From assembly GCA_032622095.1 (NCBI GenBank), contig CP136066.1:168898664-168962663 (forward strand): DNA of 64,000 nt, given 5' to 3'. Origin of the DNA: Siphonodentalium dalli. Lineage: Eukaryota > Mollusca > Scaphopoda > Gadilida > Siphonodentaliidae. A model generated the notes under the pieces. It did no database searches and was not told the DNA's origin. It was given only the letters and a program-made list of their open reading frames with translations. A program made the position numbers and the translations under genes. Each line of letters opens with the position of its first letter. Within the stretch, counting starts at the first letter, position 1. Of this stretch, positions 34,176 to 46,316 are shown one piece after another.

Positions 34176-36604
34176 TACTATATGACCGTATAATTGTAAG
34201 TACAAGGTTATGCGGGTGCACATAAGGTGCCGGGTACAACCGACCACTGCATTATATAATAGTGTAGATTATACCGGTGTGCTCGTGGAGTCATTACCGA
34301 TGGGTGACTGTGATTCACAATGCGGCATTCTAGCTGTATTCATGGGGCAAATAACATAATGTCTCGACACATTTCATTTTCACGCCTCTTAGGTCTGAAA
34401 TTTCCAATTGATTGCCACTTCAGTCCGAAAGTAGGAAACATTCGACTTTTAAAACAACTAAATCGAATATAAAACGAATATAGAAATGTAACACAATCTA
34501 TTTGAAGTCAATCGTGAATTTTTTTCAACTGCTGAATATTTTAACCAAAGTATCGGGGTGGCGTGACACACCGCACCCTCCTTCGCCATGTTCCTGCGCG
34601 CATGTAACCTTCCATTGAGCGAAATGACAAAGTGGTCACTTTTTTTTCGAAAAAGTTGTATACACCTATGTTATAATTTAATCATACATGCATATATGGG
34701 AGTGGAAAAAATAACATGTTTTTCTTAATCGGATGACCCCACCCCTGTGAAGTATTTTAGAGTTGGGAATATGGTTTGGTTCATGAAATGGTGTGGTATT
34801 GCATGTATCTGACTACATACAGCTTATGTATGCATACTGGGTGTGACGACATAGGCTTGTGAGTCTCACCCCACACAGCTTCGGTTAAATTTTTCAAAAG
34901 TTGGAAATTATAAACTGACACAATATTAATTGAAAGTTTCACGGCAACAATAAGTTGAAATTGTTCTCGTATATAATTAAATGTAGTGTGAATTTCTTGT
35001 TTTAGACCAACAACGGAATATTTCCCTATATGTGTTCGAAATGTTGGTATGAAATCGACATTAGTTGGAAATTGTCGAACCTTAGGGGGTGTATGTTGTA
35101 TAGTTTGCAGTGTCTCAACCATCTCCCGATGGTCAGTCAAAAATAAAAATCAAGGCATGTGAGGTGTACCTGTTGGGAAATTCAAAGCCATGGGGAGAGA
35201 TGCAAATAAATTGTGCTAACCCGGGAGTTTGCCCTGGTTCATTGCGAGGGATGCAGTTGGAAATTCCAATGTGGACATCCCCCGTCAACGGAGACCTCTA
35301 GCCAGATCTCTGCGTAAATTATTCATAGAATACTCCAGCGATTCTGACAACACAACTAGAAATGGAATACATGGTACGACTTTAATTATTGGGACAGACG
35401 ATGGAACATAACCCTATCGCATGAACGGTTGCGACGTACTCACTGGGCGATTATTTAACGGATGCCGATGACCACTAATCAAAGTGAACATGGATCACAA
35501 ACTAACAATGACACATCAATGAGTGTCTCTGGTGAATATTGTTTTTGATTGGTAAATCAAGTAATATGTGGCCAACATATTATTTTATTGGTCGCCGTGT
35601 GAACGCGGAATCACAATATGTCATCCACACTATTAGAATACATGCAAGCAGAACATTACAGACACAATAGAAAGGCTCCATCGCTGAACAACGTAACAGA
35701 GATAGATACATGAAGATACGTATACGTGTGGATGCTGTTTGGGGCCATATCAAGTAAAAGACAGATAATGACCACCAGTTGAAATTGCCCAACATCCTTG
35801 AATGTGTGAATAGGAACACGTACAGCCTAAGTCGGTGAGTACGTAAAATACAGATGAACTTGTGCATATCATCAACAAGTCTGGGTATATTGGGCCATAT
35901 TGCATGAATAGAAATTAATAAATATGCAGGACTAGGTTATTTCCAACTGAAATGGGCATTTTCATGGATCCGAGTTTGATAAGGAGCGGTTGTATCGATA
36001 GTAACTTGGAGAAATTTTCGATATCCCAAAGTATATGAAACCTATAAACTATAATAATAAAATAATGTATATAATTATAACTTTGTCGTCCATGTGACTC
36101 AAACGAAATACAGGAAAGAAACACTTTCTGTTGAATATAACAAATATATACCGGCACCGTATAATATCACACTAATATCGGAGGGCTAGGGCACATGCAT
36201 GAAATAGAAATTTAGCTGATCAAGACAGCACACAAGCATGACAAACGTGCATTTCCCAAAGACCATGTATATATTTGGAACATATAGAGATATCAATTTA
36301 CGTTTATGACCGCTCACCTAGACACAACGTTGAATGGAGCCTTAATTTAATCACATATTTATGGCATGTACATGTCAAATAACATATGGACGCAGAAGAC
36401 GCGCGTCTGATTTAACAACCAGTTGTAACTGATAGCAGATTTACGACCCAATGGGACCCATGCACCGTTGTCCATGGAAACATTAATTTGGACACCCCCT
36501 ACAGATAAATATTATGTAATTATGTACACTGCATATGTGTGATTCACACTTAGCAAATTTACATTTATATAATATGCTATATAGATATATAGAGATAGAT
36601 ATGC
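34176..36604. other. Spacer; one long unexplained minus-strand frame
   Basis: There are no recognised repeats or exons. A 119-codon minus-strand frame at 35140-34781 (MTDHREMVETLQTIQHTPP...) is free of low-complexity sequence, but no motif is recognised. A frame of this length can occur by chance in 64 kb of such DNA. Confidence 0.3.
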
Positions 36605-37920
36605 CTGCGTACATTCATAGCGATTTCGGCAGCAGCGTATGGGTTAATTTATTCACTTCCGCTGCAGCTAGCGACTTGTCCGATCGTCCATGGATGCATA
36701 CGGTATTCATTCGTGATATAATGTCCATTTCCGTGGTCAGGCAGCCAGGGGAGGTGCGGTCGGTGCCTTTTTATACTGGAGTCAACTTGTCCGTCCGTCC
36801 GTCGTCTGTCGTCCGTCCGTGGACACAAAGTCTGTCGGCCTTTTTTTGGTGGAGTTATCCCCCATTTTTTTACTTAGAAAATTTTCGCAACATGTATACT
36901 TTTGTCCGAGCTTTTATTCCTACATTTTTCGGTCAATGTTTTTAAAACGTGGCACAGATATTTAGTACCATGGAAACTTGTGCACCTGCGATTATGACGT
37001 ATGTCGGACATTTTTTGGTGCAGTTATCTCCCTTTTCGACTTATAAACTTGTTTTGCAACATGCATCATTTTGTCCGAGCTTTTATTCCTACATTTTTCG
37101 GTCAATGTTTTTTAATCTTGGCACTGATATTTAGTACCATGGGCACCTGTGCACCTGCGATTATGACGTCTGTCCGACATTTTTTGTGTGGAGTTATTCC
37201 CCTTTTTCGACTTAGAATTTTGTTCGCAACATACATAATTTTGTCAAGCCTTTATTCCTACATTTTTCGGTCAATAGGTTTAAAATTAGGGTTATGGTTG
37301 TACATCTGCAATGGGAACTGTTTATTATTTTAACTAAATGTTTTCTGACATGTGAAACATCTTAGTATTTTAAAAACTGGGGGGGGGGGGGTATCCGTAG
37401 TCCCATTGGGACTGTCACACCTCTAGTTGGATTTTGCGTACCTGGCGGAACCGCAAGTTAGAGGTTAACAGTACCGTTTCCGCTCGAGCTATCGACTTGG
37501 GGATTGGAACTTTGGTACATTTAGGTCTATTCTGCACGATAGTGCAAACCCCATCACGCTCGGACCCCTGTTGGCGGGTGTTAATTTTGGCGTTTTTGCG
37601 TACATTCATAGCGAATTCGGCAGCAGCGTATGGGTTAATTTATTCACTTCCGCTGCAGCTAGCGACTTGTCCGATCGCCCATGGATGTATAGGGGTATTC
37701 ACTGCATGATATAATGTCCATTTGCGTCGTCAGGCAGCCAGGGGAGGTGCGGTCGGTGCCTTTTTGAATTTTGCGTACCTGGCGCAACCGACCGCAAGTT
37801 AAGGGTTAACAGTGCCGTGTCCGCTCGAGCTATCGACTTGGGGATTGGAACTTTGGTACATTCAGGTCTATTCTGCACGACAGTGCAAACCCCATCACGC
37901 TCGGACTCCTGGGGGCGGTG
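36605..37920. repeat. 330-bp tandem duplication, first copy split by an insertion
   Basis: Unit copy 2 is 37597-37920. Copy 1 is 36605-36772 plus 37427-37596. Shared words are TGCGTACATTCATAGCG, GGCAGCAGCGTATGGGTTAA, CAGGCAGCCAGGGGAGGTGC, GCTCGAGCTATCGACTTGGG and CAAACCCCATCACGCTCGGA. The copies are about 90 percent identical by eye. Sequence between the two parts of copy 1 is the element 36773-37426. Confidence 0.88.
36773..37426 (+). mobile_element. Helitron-like element with 169-bp internal repeats
   Basis: It is absent from the second copy of the surrounding tandem repeat (GGTGCCTTTTTGAATTTTGCG at 37757), which gives its exact edges. The 3' end is the hairpin AGTCCCATTGGGACT, nine bases, CTAG. 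Internally, TTTATTCCTACATTTTTCGG recurs with period 169 at about 36913, 37082 and 37251. The start (ATACTGGAGTC) is not a classic TC, and the target is T-rich, so the class is probable rather than certain. Confidence 0.75.
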
Positions 37921-37959
37921 CGGTCGGGTGCGGACGGGTGAGGTCGGCTTTTAGTAGGA

Positions 37960-39320
37960 ACGGCATCGGGTCATGGTTCCTAGGAATCCAGGTTGCTGAC
38001 TCAGTCGGTCAGGTACATAGCGCATTATTGATATCTTATCTATATTTCGGCGAGAAATATAGCATTGTGGGGGTCTAGGAAAAAGGCAAGAGTCCCGGTC
38101 GGTGACTCAGACGGCCAGGTGCATAGCGCATTATTGATATCTATATTTCGACGATATATATAGCTGGGTAAAACACGGATGTAGTAATACCGTTTCTATG
38201 ATGGTGCCTGTGTGTACCATTTTGGTGAATCGGTCGGTCAGGTGCATAGCGGATTATTGATGTATTATCCATATTTCTACGAGAAATATGTGTGTGGGGA
38301 GGTCTGAATAAAAGGCGGACACGGAGTTTGTAACGACGTGTGTCCATGGTACCCAGGAGTCCCAGTCGGTCACTCAGTCGGTCAGGTGCATAGCGCATTA
38401 TTGATATCTATGTTTCGACGAGATATATAGCTGTCGGGGTCTGGGGAGAACGCGAAACACGGTTGGTAATGCCGTGTCTACAATAATGCCTAAGAGTCCC
38501 ATCTGGTGAATCAGTCGGTCGGGTGCATAGCACATTATTGATATTGTATCCACATTTCGGGGAGAAATATAGCAGTGTCTGGGGAAAATGCGGAACTCGA
38601 AGTTTTAATGGCGTGACTACACGATGGCTTGGAGTCTCAGTCGGTGACTCAGTGGATCAGGTGCATAGCACAATATTGATACCGTATCTGTATTTCGACG
38701 AGATATTTAGTTGTCAGGGTCTGGGGAAAATGTGAAACACGGATGTGGTAATGCCGTGCCTGAGAGTACCATTTTGCTGAATTGGTCGGTCAGGTGCATA
38801 GCGCATTATTGATATATTATCCATATTTCTACGAGAAATGTGCAGTGTGTGGGGCAGGGGGACTGAATAAAGGCGGATACGGAGTTTGTAACGGCGTGTC
38901 TACATGGTGCCCAGATCGGTCACTCAGTCGGTCAGGTGCATAGCGCATTATTGATATCTTATATATATTTCGACGAGATATAAATCAGTGTCGGAGTCTG
39001 ATGAAGGGGCGAAACACGGTGTTTGTAACGGCGTGTATACAGGGTGCCTAGGTTTCACGGTCGGTCACTCAGTCGGTCAGGTTCATAATGTATTGACATT
39101 TTATCTATGTTTGGACGAGATATATAGCTGTGTCCGGGTTTGGGGAGAACGAGAATCACGGAGTTGGTACTGCCGTGAATATACATATCCCATTTTGGTA
39201 AATCAGTCGGTCAAGTGCATAGCACATTATTGATATATTATCTATATTTCGACGAGAAATATAGCAGAATCGGTGTTTGGAGAAACGGGGTGTCCACAAC
39301 GATGCCCAAGAGTTGATTAA
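37960..39320. repeat. Satellite of about 138 bp with alternating unit types
   Basis: Ten units start at the box GGTGCATAGCGCATTATTGA (38012, 38118, 38241, 38385, 38522, 38660, 38793, 38935, 39080, 39213); spacing is 106-145, mostly 133-145. Two unit types alternate over 38241-38935: type A carries GTCGGTSACTCAGTCGGTCA, type B carries ATTTTGGTGAATCAGTCGG. This gives a dimer period of about 275 bp. The conserved box resembles a tRNA-type pol III A box. Confidence 0.88.
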
Positions 39321-39497
39321 TGAATTAAATTAATAGATTTACTATGACTCGGAAGGATGCACCGAAGTGAACGGATCTGAATTAATACATAAATCCGGAT
39401 CCCATCTGCATGCAACATAATTTGTAGCATGCAATCGCTGAATGTATCATAGGTTTTAGTTTAAAGATTCTTGTAGTGCGTCTACTCGCATTTATTT

Positions 39498-39573
39498 GAA
39501 ACAAACGTCGCACTTTTGTCGACTCGAATTCAAATAATTGAATTCGAGTCGTCGGTAGTGCGACGTTTGTTCC
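39498..39573. repeat. 76-bp hairpin
   Basis: The arms AACAAACGTCGCAC and TCGACTCGAATTCAA are mirrored on the right as TTGAATTCGAGTCG and GTGCGACGTTTGTT around a 4-bp ATAA loop, with about six mismatched bases on each side. Confidence 0.9.
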
Positions 39574-39784
39574 GAGGGTTAACCGTTTTACTTTTGGTTT
39601 TATAAGACACGACAACGCGCTTTGCATAAATCGTCATATAATATTCCTATTACCTTAAGAATAATTGGCGTCGCACATTAGAGTCAATAGATACATGTGC
39701 TACCTTACTCTGGTTGTCGCCCCGTTCTAGTTCCTACTTCCTCTCGGGCCGCTAATACACCGTTGTGCTTTTCATCATTTTGCC

Positions 39785-39960
39785 TGACCGTCAACAAACC
39801 ATAACCCCATCGAAAATCGTGTTATTGTTATAGTAAAAAATATATGATAATACATAATTTCATTTATGGTATTTTTCATTAATTTCGACGATATATTATC
39901 AACATCTGTGTTGCTTTTGCTGAGATTGTTGTTGAGTAGTTTCCGATCGAACGTCGGGTA
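39785..39960 (-). pseudogene. LINE-A scrap joined to a MITE end
   Basis: Minus-strand FDRKLLNNNLSKSNTDVDNI followed by SSKLMKNTINEIM matches the LINE-A linker (DFNSISTKLIKETIEEIAPALLH) ahead of the reverse transcriptase. At 39785-39835 it runs into AAACCATAACCCCATCGAAA and GTGTTATTGTTATAG, the end of the foldback MITE seen at 53583-53755. Confidence 0.55.
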
Positions 39961-39993
39961 GGATGGTCGGACTGCATTATGCAAGTCCCCCAC

Positions 39994-40619
39994 CCGCTTT
40001 GTCTGAGAATGTAGTTACAGGCGTGTCACATTAGGCGAAGCCACACCAACCGATGGTAAGCTGATTCCCAAACTACTCTAGTTCTCGTTATAGGTGTGAT
40101 GTGATAAGTGACGTTAAACCTCCCAGTGCTGATTGAAGCTGCTATTCAGTTTAGTAATATGATCCCAGTGTCACACACATGAGTTCAACGCCTAATTAAC
40201 TAGGGGTATTGTGGAACCTATTATAACACGAATCTTTAATAAACAAAACTGTTATGCAACCCGTTAGTTCGAGACAGAAACAATATCACGATTCACGACA
40301 AACAGTTCCTGAAACATAATAATATATTATTTAATTAGTTCATTTAAACAATGCTTTCTACCTAAGCGGGGACTTTCTATATATGATACAATAATGCATT
40401 TCTTCTTACAATATCAAGTAATGACTGTTTCCTGTTTTAGTTCTAGAACCGATTATTCAAAACAAAAAGCGCTTTAAACCCAATGCATTGCAAAAACGTC
40501 AGTGACCAAAATCGAAAACATTTAATCGCCCAGCTGTATAAGAAAGGTAAGATACATGTAATACAAATGTTGTGCTTCGAATGGATGTAGATTAAATCAC
40601 TTTTCATTATAACTCTGCT
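39994..40619. other. Spacer
   Basis: A SINE-like end (GTGACGTTAAACCTCCCAGTG) lies near 40110. Nothing else is recognised. Confidence 0.35.
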
Positions 40620-41121
40620 TTAAAGGCACGTGCGGCCTTAATTGTCGAAAATATTCATATTTGTTCCAAACACCGTAAACAGAAAAACAGTAAAACGCAT
40701 ACAGTTCCATTCATATATACCATGACCATCGCGTAAACAGCATGTTATCATAAAGACCTACTATATTTTACCTAAGCAAGAGCCTGATTGTGTTACAGAA
40801 GACAGCACAATGCTACTGGCTAATCACACACAAATGGCAGAAACGCTCTTTATTAGTTCCATATCAGGTATTCACCAACAAAGAACGCTCTTTATGTTTA
40901 CTATCATAATATAAACAAACACCAGAAAAGTAACTTTTTACGCCTTTGTTTACATAACAATGGTCAAACATATGACCATAACATATTGTTTATGCGATAT
41001 TTCTTATTTGTATACGGACAAAGTCTATCTACATTTTTATGTACTTTCTGTTTGTGGCGGTTTTTGACGGGTGGAGATATTTTCACATGATACCTACCGC
41101 CAAGGCCAACCGTGTCTTTAA
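40620..41121 (+). mobile_element. MITE-T copy 3
   Basis: It is exactly 502 bp from TTAA to TTAA, the same length as copy 4 (51806-52307). It starts TTAAAGGCACGTGCGGCC and ends CCAACCGTGTCTTTAA. Its interior matches copies 1-4: AAACGCTCTTTATT, GTTTACATAAC, GGCGGTTTTTGACGG. It is non-coding. Confidence 0.92.
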
Positions 41122-41751
41122 TCGATTGTTTAATGTATAGGAGTTAAATTTGTTCTACAAACAGTGTAAAACAATAAAGAGCGTTTTGTGTTCCAGATGG
41201 TAAAATTGAAGAGCGTTTTTGTCTGATTGGAATATAATCAATAGTGCAGTTCAATTAAGTTGTGCTTGTTGTTGAAAAACAATGAATCGCATATATATCT
41301 TTTCTTTCGAAAGACATCTGACATCCAAGCACCCATGCAAAAACCTGCGTTCTTCAAAACAATTCCACATTCTTTCTATGCGATGCTTCGTGATCGTGGG
41401 CATCATAGGACATGGCGATTTAGGGCAACGATTCGTTGATGTAAACATATTTTATTCCAATTCTGATACATGTGACACATATGAACATATACTTTGACAA
41501 TATTGTATAGATAGGTGAATTGGAAAATGGATTAAACAACAAGTCCATGGACTTTTATTAAGTTTGCTCCCCAAACGATTCGTTATGCTAGAGAGCCGTA
41601 TATTTCTGAGATACACCGACGACCCAATATTACTTTTGCTCTGTCGTAATTGTCAGAAAGATATTAAGATCTTATTCCAGTTTCACGCCACCAACCAAAG
41701 TGCTCAGTGTGAATTATAATTTTGTGAAAAAAAAATACGACATACACGTAC

Positions 41752-41919
41752 CGGTAGGTTCGTCGAATCGTGACACTTCGGTTGGCGAAAATTAACAGAA
41801 TCCCACAATAAACTCTGGAGCTCTTCTCTAGGGAGACCACGCCCATGCGTGTTACAGGTGGTAAATTCCAGCACATTCCCGTCGAACATCTCGCGCGAAG
41901 ATACGCAAACCACGCCCAT
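41752..41919 (-). CDS. Candidate exon of unknown gene
   Basis: The minus-strand frame MGVVCVSSREMFDGNVLEFT continues through CNTHGRGLPREELQSLLW and ends at a strong donor, TACCG/GTACGT (GT at 41750-41751). The block is richer in CpG than its surroundings. No family is recognised, and neither the start nor neighbouring exons are confirmed. Confidence 0.3.
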
Positions 41920-42369
41920 CTACACACCAATTATGCAATATCATTTGTGATCTCATACACACTAATGAGCACTAATTTGCGCAGCCCAATGGCCTGCTCG
42001 TTTGTGTTGTCAATCATACCAGTCCACACAATAGTCAGTTCGGCAGAATTTCATATATGACGGCATGGATTATGGGTACACTGACAGAACTGTGAAGGGA
42101 CCTGCAAACTGCAGTCCGACTATCCAACCCGGCCTTCGACTGGAAACGAGTCGACTGCAGTGGCAGTAAGATACAGTGCGCGTCCAGACATATGTGTGTG
42201 TTTTACATGTTCGTGTAGATATTCTATAATATAGGAAGTTAGAGAGAATAATAATGTTCAATAAGGTGCGATAATGTTCAATAAGGATGTATATACAGTT
42301 AATATCTGAACAGTTTGGAAGATGTACCTTCCGGATTCGTTGAACTAGAAATATCAACTGACATTGACG

Positions 42370-42468
42370 ATGAAACGTTCTGATTTTCGTCGGGATCCGG
42401 TGATGGCGCAAAACAAAAGTGTGATGTGTAGCCGTGATAAAGTTGTCATCAATGCGTTGGGTGAACAG
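42370..42468 (+). CDS. Candidate first exon of unknown gene
   Basis: The plus-strand ATG opens MKRSDFRRDPVMAQNKSVMC and runs 33 codons to CAG/GTAAGT, a consensus donor. No acceptor or continuation is identified, and the next 240 bp contain no partner exon before the LINE-C fragment. It could be a chance match. Confidence 0.25.
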
Positions 42469-42710
42469 GTAAGTGGTCTCCAAACCATCGAAAATTTCTT
42501 TCTTGTACATTTGTTAAGGTGCCACATGCTTTCGGGAACAAGCCAATCTGTAGTAAGTGTATACAGTTCGCAATCGAACTGCCTTTCCCCACACCCTATG
42601 TTAAACCGTTTAGCATATCATTTTAGTTCGTGGTACATGTATGTCCACGACTTCAAATAGGACAGGGGTCCGAAAAACAGTGAGAATTCCCCTTTCCTAT
42701 CTGCCAGCGA

Positions 42711-43577
42711 TTAATGCAAAGTGTCCCAGACTCCCATGTTCGAACTTGTGGAACGAATTATACCAAGATGAGAGGAAGATTGTACATTTGGCATCTGCAC
42801 TCCATCCATTAGGAATTTCACATCACTGGTCTGTCGTTTGCCACACTGAGAAACTTTAATAATCACACTTTTCTGTGGTTGCAGCATATATCGATGTTCA
42901 CGACTATATTGATGCGCAATGTTAATGAGAATTTGCAAATCACCTGGATTTGAGCTGACCAATGCAATGTCGTCGGCACATGCAGTGGCACTAACGTTGA
43001 TGTTTCCAATCTTAACGCCGAGATCATTGGTGGATAATCTATGTAGGAGTTCATTTATATAAAGTTTATACAGATCAGCGCTGAGAATTTCTCGTTGTCG
43101 AACTCCTTGCAGTATTTCAAAGACTTCAGATTTACATGAGTCCCATTTCACAATGGATGAGCAGTTAGAATGAAGGTCATCAATCAACTTCCAATAAATA
43201 TGGTTAATTGAAGTTAAATATGTTTTTCGAAGAAGCATTTCCTTGTTAACAACATCGAAGGCAGATTTAGCATCCAAGAGACCAATGTAAACATCACTTT
43301 TCAGATCTTGCTGTTCTCGGAGAGCTTCCTCAAACATGAGGGCACTGTTCAGAGGAGAGGCATTGGCAGTGAAGCCGCGTTGAATTGGAGCTTGTTCAGG
43401 CAAGGTGAATTTTCTGAATTCTTCACGAATAATTACTTCCATTATTTTCAGCATGACGGGCAAGACAGTTATTCCTCTATAACTAGAAGCATATGCTTTG
43501 TCACCTTTGTTTTTATATACCGGATTCAGAAGACCGGTTTTAAGTGAGGTTGGAATCTGTCCATCAGATAGAATCAC
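42711..43577 (-). pseudogene. LINE-C reverse transcriptase, 5' and 3' truncated
   Basis: This 288-residue open frame contains LLNPVYKNKGDKAYASSYRG (fingers), ITVLPVMLKIMEVIIREEF, QRGFTANASPLNSALMFEEA, YIGLLDAKSAFDVVNKEML (catalytic Asp), LQGVRQREILSADLYKLYIN and TACADDIALVSS (catalytic pair with Cys before ADD). CADD is, as far as I recall, normal in this LINE group. It ends in HLGI of the thumb. The frame is unbroken, but endonuclease and C-terminus are missing. It is a third family, different from LINE-A and LINE-B. Confidence 0.88.
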
Positions 43578-43604
43578 ATTGATAATTTGAGTCAGAATTT
43601 TAAT

Positions 43605-43795
43605 AAGATTGGCAACGGTTGTCCGGTTATCGGCGGTGTAGATTCTCCAGTGATTAAATCAGTGTCAATTTTCGAAATATCAGCATCATTGTCATACTTG
43701 CTGTTTGGCAACGGTGGTCCGGTTATCGTTGGTGTAGATTATACAGTGATTAAGTCATTGTCATTGTTCGAAATATCAGCATCGTTGTCAGGTGC
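43605..43795. repeat. Two-copy imperfect tandem repeat of about 95 bp
   Basis: GGCAACGGTTGTCCGGTTAT...CAGTGATTAAATCA...TTCGAAATATCAGCATC (43612-43690) recurs at 43708-43783 as GGCAACGGTGGTCCGGTTAT and so on. The plus-strand frame over it gives a repeated VIKS.S.FEISASL peptide without known function. Confidence 0.8.
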
Positions 43796-44156
43796 AACAA
43801 GTATACAAATTGGTAGAATCTCTGGTAGAATCGTCACTAAGTCCCTCAACTATATACATATTGTTGTGTCAAAATCGTTGTCAATAGAAACGATTGGTGC
43901 TACAATCGGTGTATCGATGGACGGAACGAAACGTACTCTGGTCACTGGTCGGTTGGCTGGTTGAAGCGTAGCATATTCCGGTTTCTCCAGTGTTGTTGGA
44001 TCAATGTGGCGTAGACATGTTGCTCGGCTTGTCCTTATTTTGCAGAACGACGAAGTGAGTGATATAATAATGTCCCTAAAAAGAAAGATATATTACATTT
44101 GAGATTTAAAAATAATACTCAATTTGTTATTCCCGCCCCAGGCTAAAAGGAGAGAC

Positions 44157-44300
44157 GATTCGGTCGAATCATCCCGACCGAATCTTATGCCGACCGAACC
44201 AAGTTCATTGAACAGTTATCTCCCATTCGGGACTTTCTGTATTATCATGTGACTTTCGGTGCTATCGAAGACTTTCGGTAGTGCAAGGGACTTCGGTGTT
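44157..44300. repeat. TTCGGT/ACCGAA word cluster
   Basis: Within 140 bp the words CGACCGAA, ATTCGGTCG and GACTTTCGGT occur seven times on both strands (ATTCGGTCGAATCATCCC, GACCGAATCTTATG, GACTTTCGGTGC, GACTTTCGGTAG, GGGACTTCGGTG). Confidence 0.6.
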
Positions 44301-44853
44301 AAGGACAACTCGTTCTACAAGAACCTATGGAATAGTTAGGTCCTATATGAACATATTTGCACGAGCATATATTGTTAGTTCTGCTCTAAAGTATACGGTG
44401 TATAGACGACGGTTGACTTGGGTGGGTATGACGATGTCAGCCTTATTTGAATGGGCCATTGTCGCTTACTATCACCGTCGCTCGGAATACATAATTCTGA
44501 TCTCATACATGATTTGGATTTCATCTGGTTGTAACACAGTTTATAGCATGTAATCGCCGAATCGTAGGTTTTAGTTTGAAGATTGTTGTAATGATAGTTG
44601 GGACTGGCTGAATATATTCATCAAATATGTGAGGCGAAAGTACCCACCTATTCTCCAAATCCAAATGTCTGACTAAATCAGATTCAAACGATGACACACA
44701 TCAAGATATCAAATGATATCAAATCTTGAACAATAACATATTTGGTATCGTTTGTTACAATACTAGTTTTGATCAGTGCATAATCAGACATACCAAATTC
44801 GTAAAAACTGTTGGCAATAACACATACTGCATGATATTCAATCTCATGGCTAT

Positions 44854-45340
44854 TTACTTTATTTGCTTCCTGTGATGCACGTTCAGGAAATCAAACCAAT
44901 GCAGGTTTATCTCCGGAAAAACATTTTCAATAATGTTTTTATTTCTTTCACAACATCTCCAGTGTAAATGAATTTTTTTGGACACATTCGGTCCAACTGA
45001 GTCGTGGCAAATCATAAGTTGGTGGTTTTCGATCAACGATTTTGGTAATGCATTTCCACTTGAATCCTTTAAATAAATCATGCTTCCCTTCGAAGCGCAT
45101 CAACCAATACCGTCGGAGTGGTTCAAATGTCAGCATCTGAAAAGGCAGGTGCAGACGAAAGTGCACTTTTGGTGTAACTGAAGCATGAGGATATCACTGT
45201 TGTAAATTGTGCATGGTGAGATGATATGAATTGTTCCAGATAGCCCACTGTCGACAACGTTACTTCGGGTGAAGTTACCTGGATCAGGTAAAAAAATAAA
45301 TTCCACTTTGAGTAGCCGTCGGGTATCTTTTCCCATTATG
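44854..45340 (-). pseudogene. Uncharacterised animal gene family, C-terminal part
   Basis: Minus-strand frames carry CTIYNSDILMLQLHQKCTFV (45250-45180), then FEPLRRYWLMRFEGKHDLFK (about 45127-45068), KPPTYDLPRLSWTECVQ and NVFPEINLHWFDF. They occupy at least two phases, so the region is broken. The block YWxMRFEGKHxxF is a signature I remember from large uncharacterised cnidarian, fish and mollusc proteins (…RFWCMRFEAKHSFFK…), whose function is not established. The upstream part of the same protein lies at 45420-46316. Confidence 0.55.
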
Positions 45341-45419
45341 AAAGGTTATGCACAAAGTCTTTACTGCACCCGATTTGTGTTTGTCCTCGTTATACATTGT
45401 TTTTCTGTTGCCACTGGGA

Positions 45420-46316
45420 TCATTGGTGATTTTGTAACATCACAAGGCCGATTCGCAAAACCAACTCCTTTGAATCCAACAATCCAGTGGGCTGCTGGTG
45501 TCAGCACACAAAGCCAATAATGAGCCCTTTATTGTCTTGTTATTATTGTTTACACATATATTAATGCCTTCCGTTGACAAAACTTATGAAATATTTCAGA
45601 AGGATTCCAGTTCCATATTTTCGAACAGCCTTAGTCTTAGTGATCTCAAGAAGTTGTATGCTAGTTAACTTTGATATGTATATTGGCGGAATATTCACAA
45701 GCGTGCAGTAAATAGTTATTGTGTGTCTCTTTACATTGTTCCAATTGTATTCACAATCTCAATGTCATCTGTATACATAACAATATAGTTCTTTCCGAAT
45801 AAATCGTACTGAGAAATATAGCTGCCATCACTGATGTCGCTCATTGTGTTAACGTTAGTGTGAGGTGAACATATAGAGGCCTAAACCACCGGCAGTCAGA
45901 GACACAATTGTTCCATATTTTTCCGGAAGGGAACAACATATCGATAAATATGTTTCTGAGTTATTTTCCCATTCACACCATGCATTTATATGCTGGACAA
46001 GAATACATTTCTTCAGGTTAGATATAGCCGAAATATCCCTTATACAATTTGAGACGCTTATATTGAGTTTATAAACATTCGAAGCTGCCACCGTTTCTGC
46101 CTTCCATTACGGGTCACTTCCGCTAATATCACGGTGCTCAAGATCATATATGATCCTCGGTTTGAAAGCACTGATATGATGAGACATGAGATCTGGTGTG
46201 GTTGAAATAACACTTTGCAGAGCTTCATGTCCAAGTTGGTATTTAGATCGGCAGCACTGTATGGAATTAAAACAGTTTGATTGATACAATATGTTATTTG
46301 ACATTATGGATGTCAA
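45420..46316 (-). pseudogene. Uncharacterised animal gene family, central part
   Basis: In minus-strand order: PDLMSHHISAFKPRIIYDLE, VYKLNISVSNCIRDISAISN, ISQYDLFGKNYIVMYTDDIE with IVNTIG, a stretch near 45700-45600 readable as IPPIYISKLTSIQLLEITKT and KAVRKYGTGI, and HWIVGF-like sequence near 45500. The order DDxExxNxIG...xxYxTLxNxPPxxxSxLxxIQLL...KYG is that of the same uncharacterised family as 44854-45340. In-frame stops and phase changes show decay. Confidence 0.55.

Noticed and set aside
36535-36945. Plus-strand frame of 136 codons
   Set aside because: It crosses the border between a tandem repeat and the inserted Helitron-like element, so it cannot be an ancestral gene.
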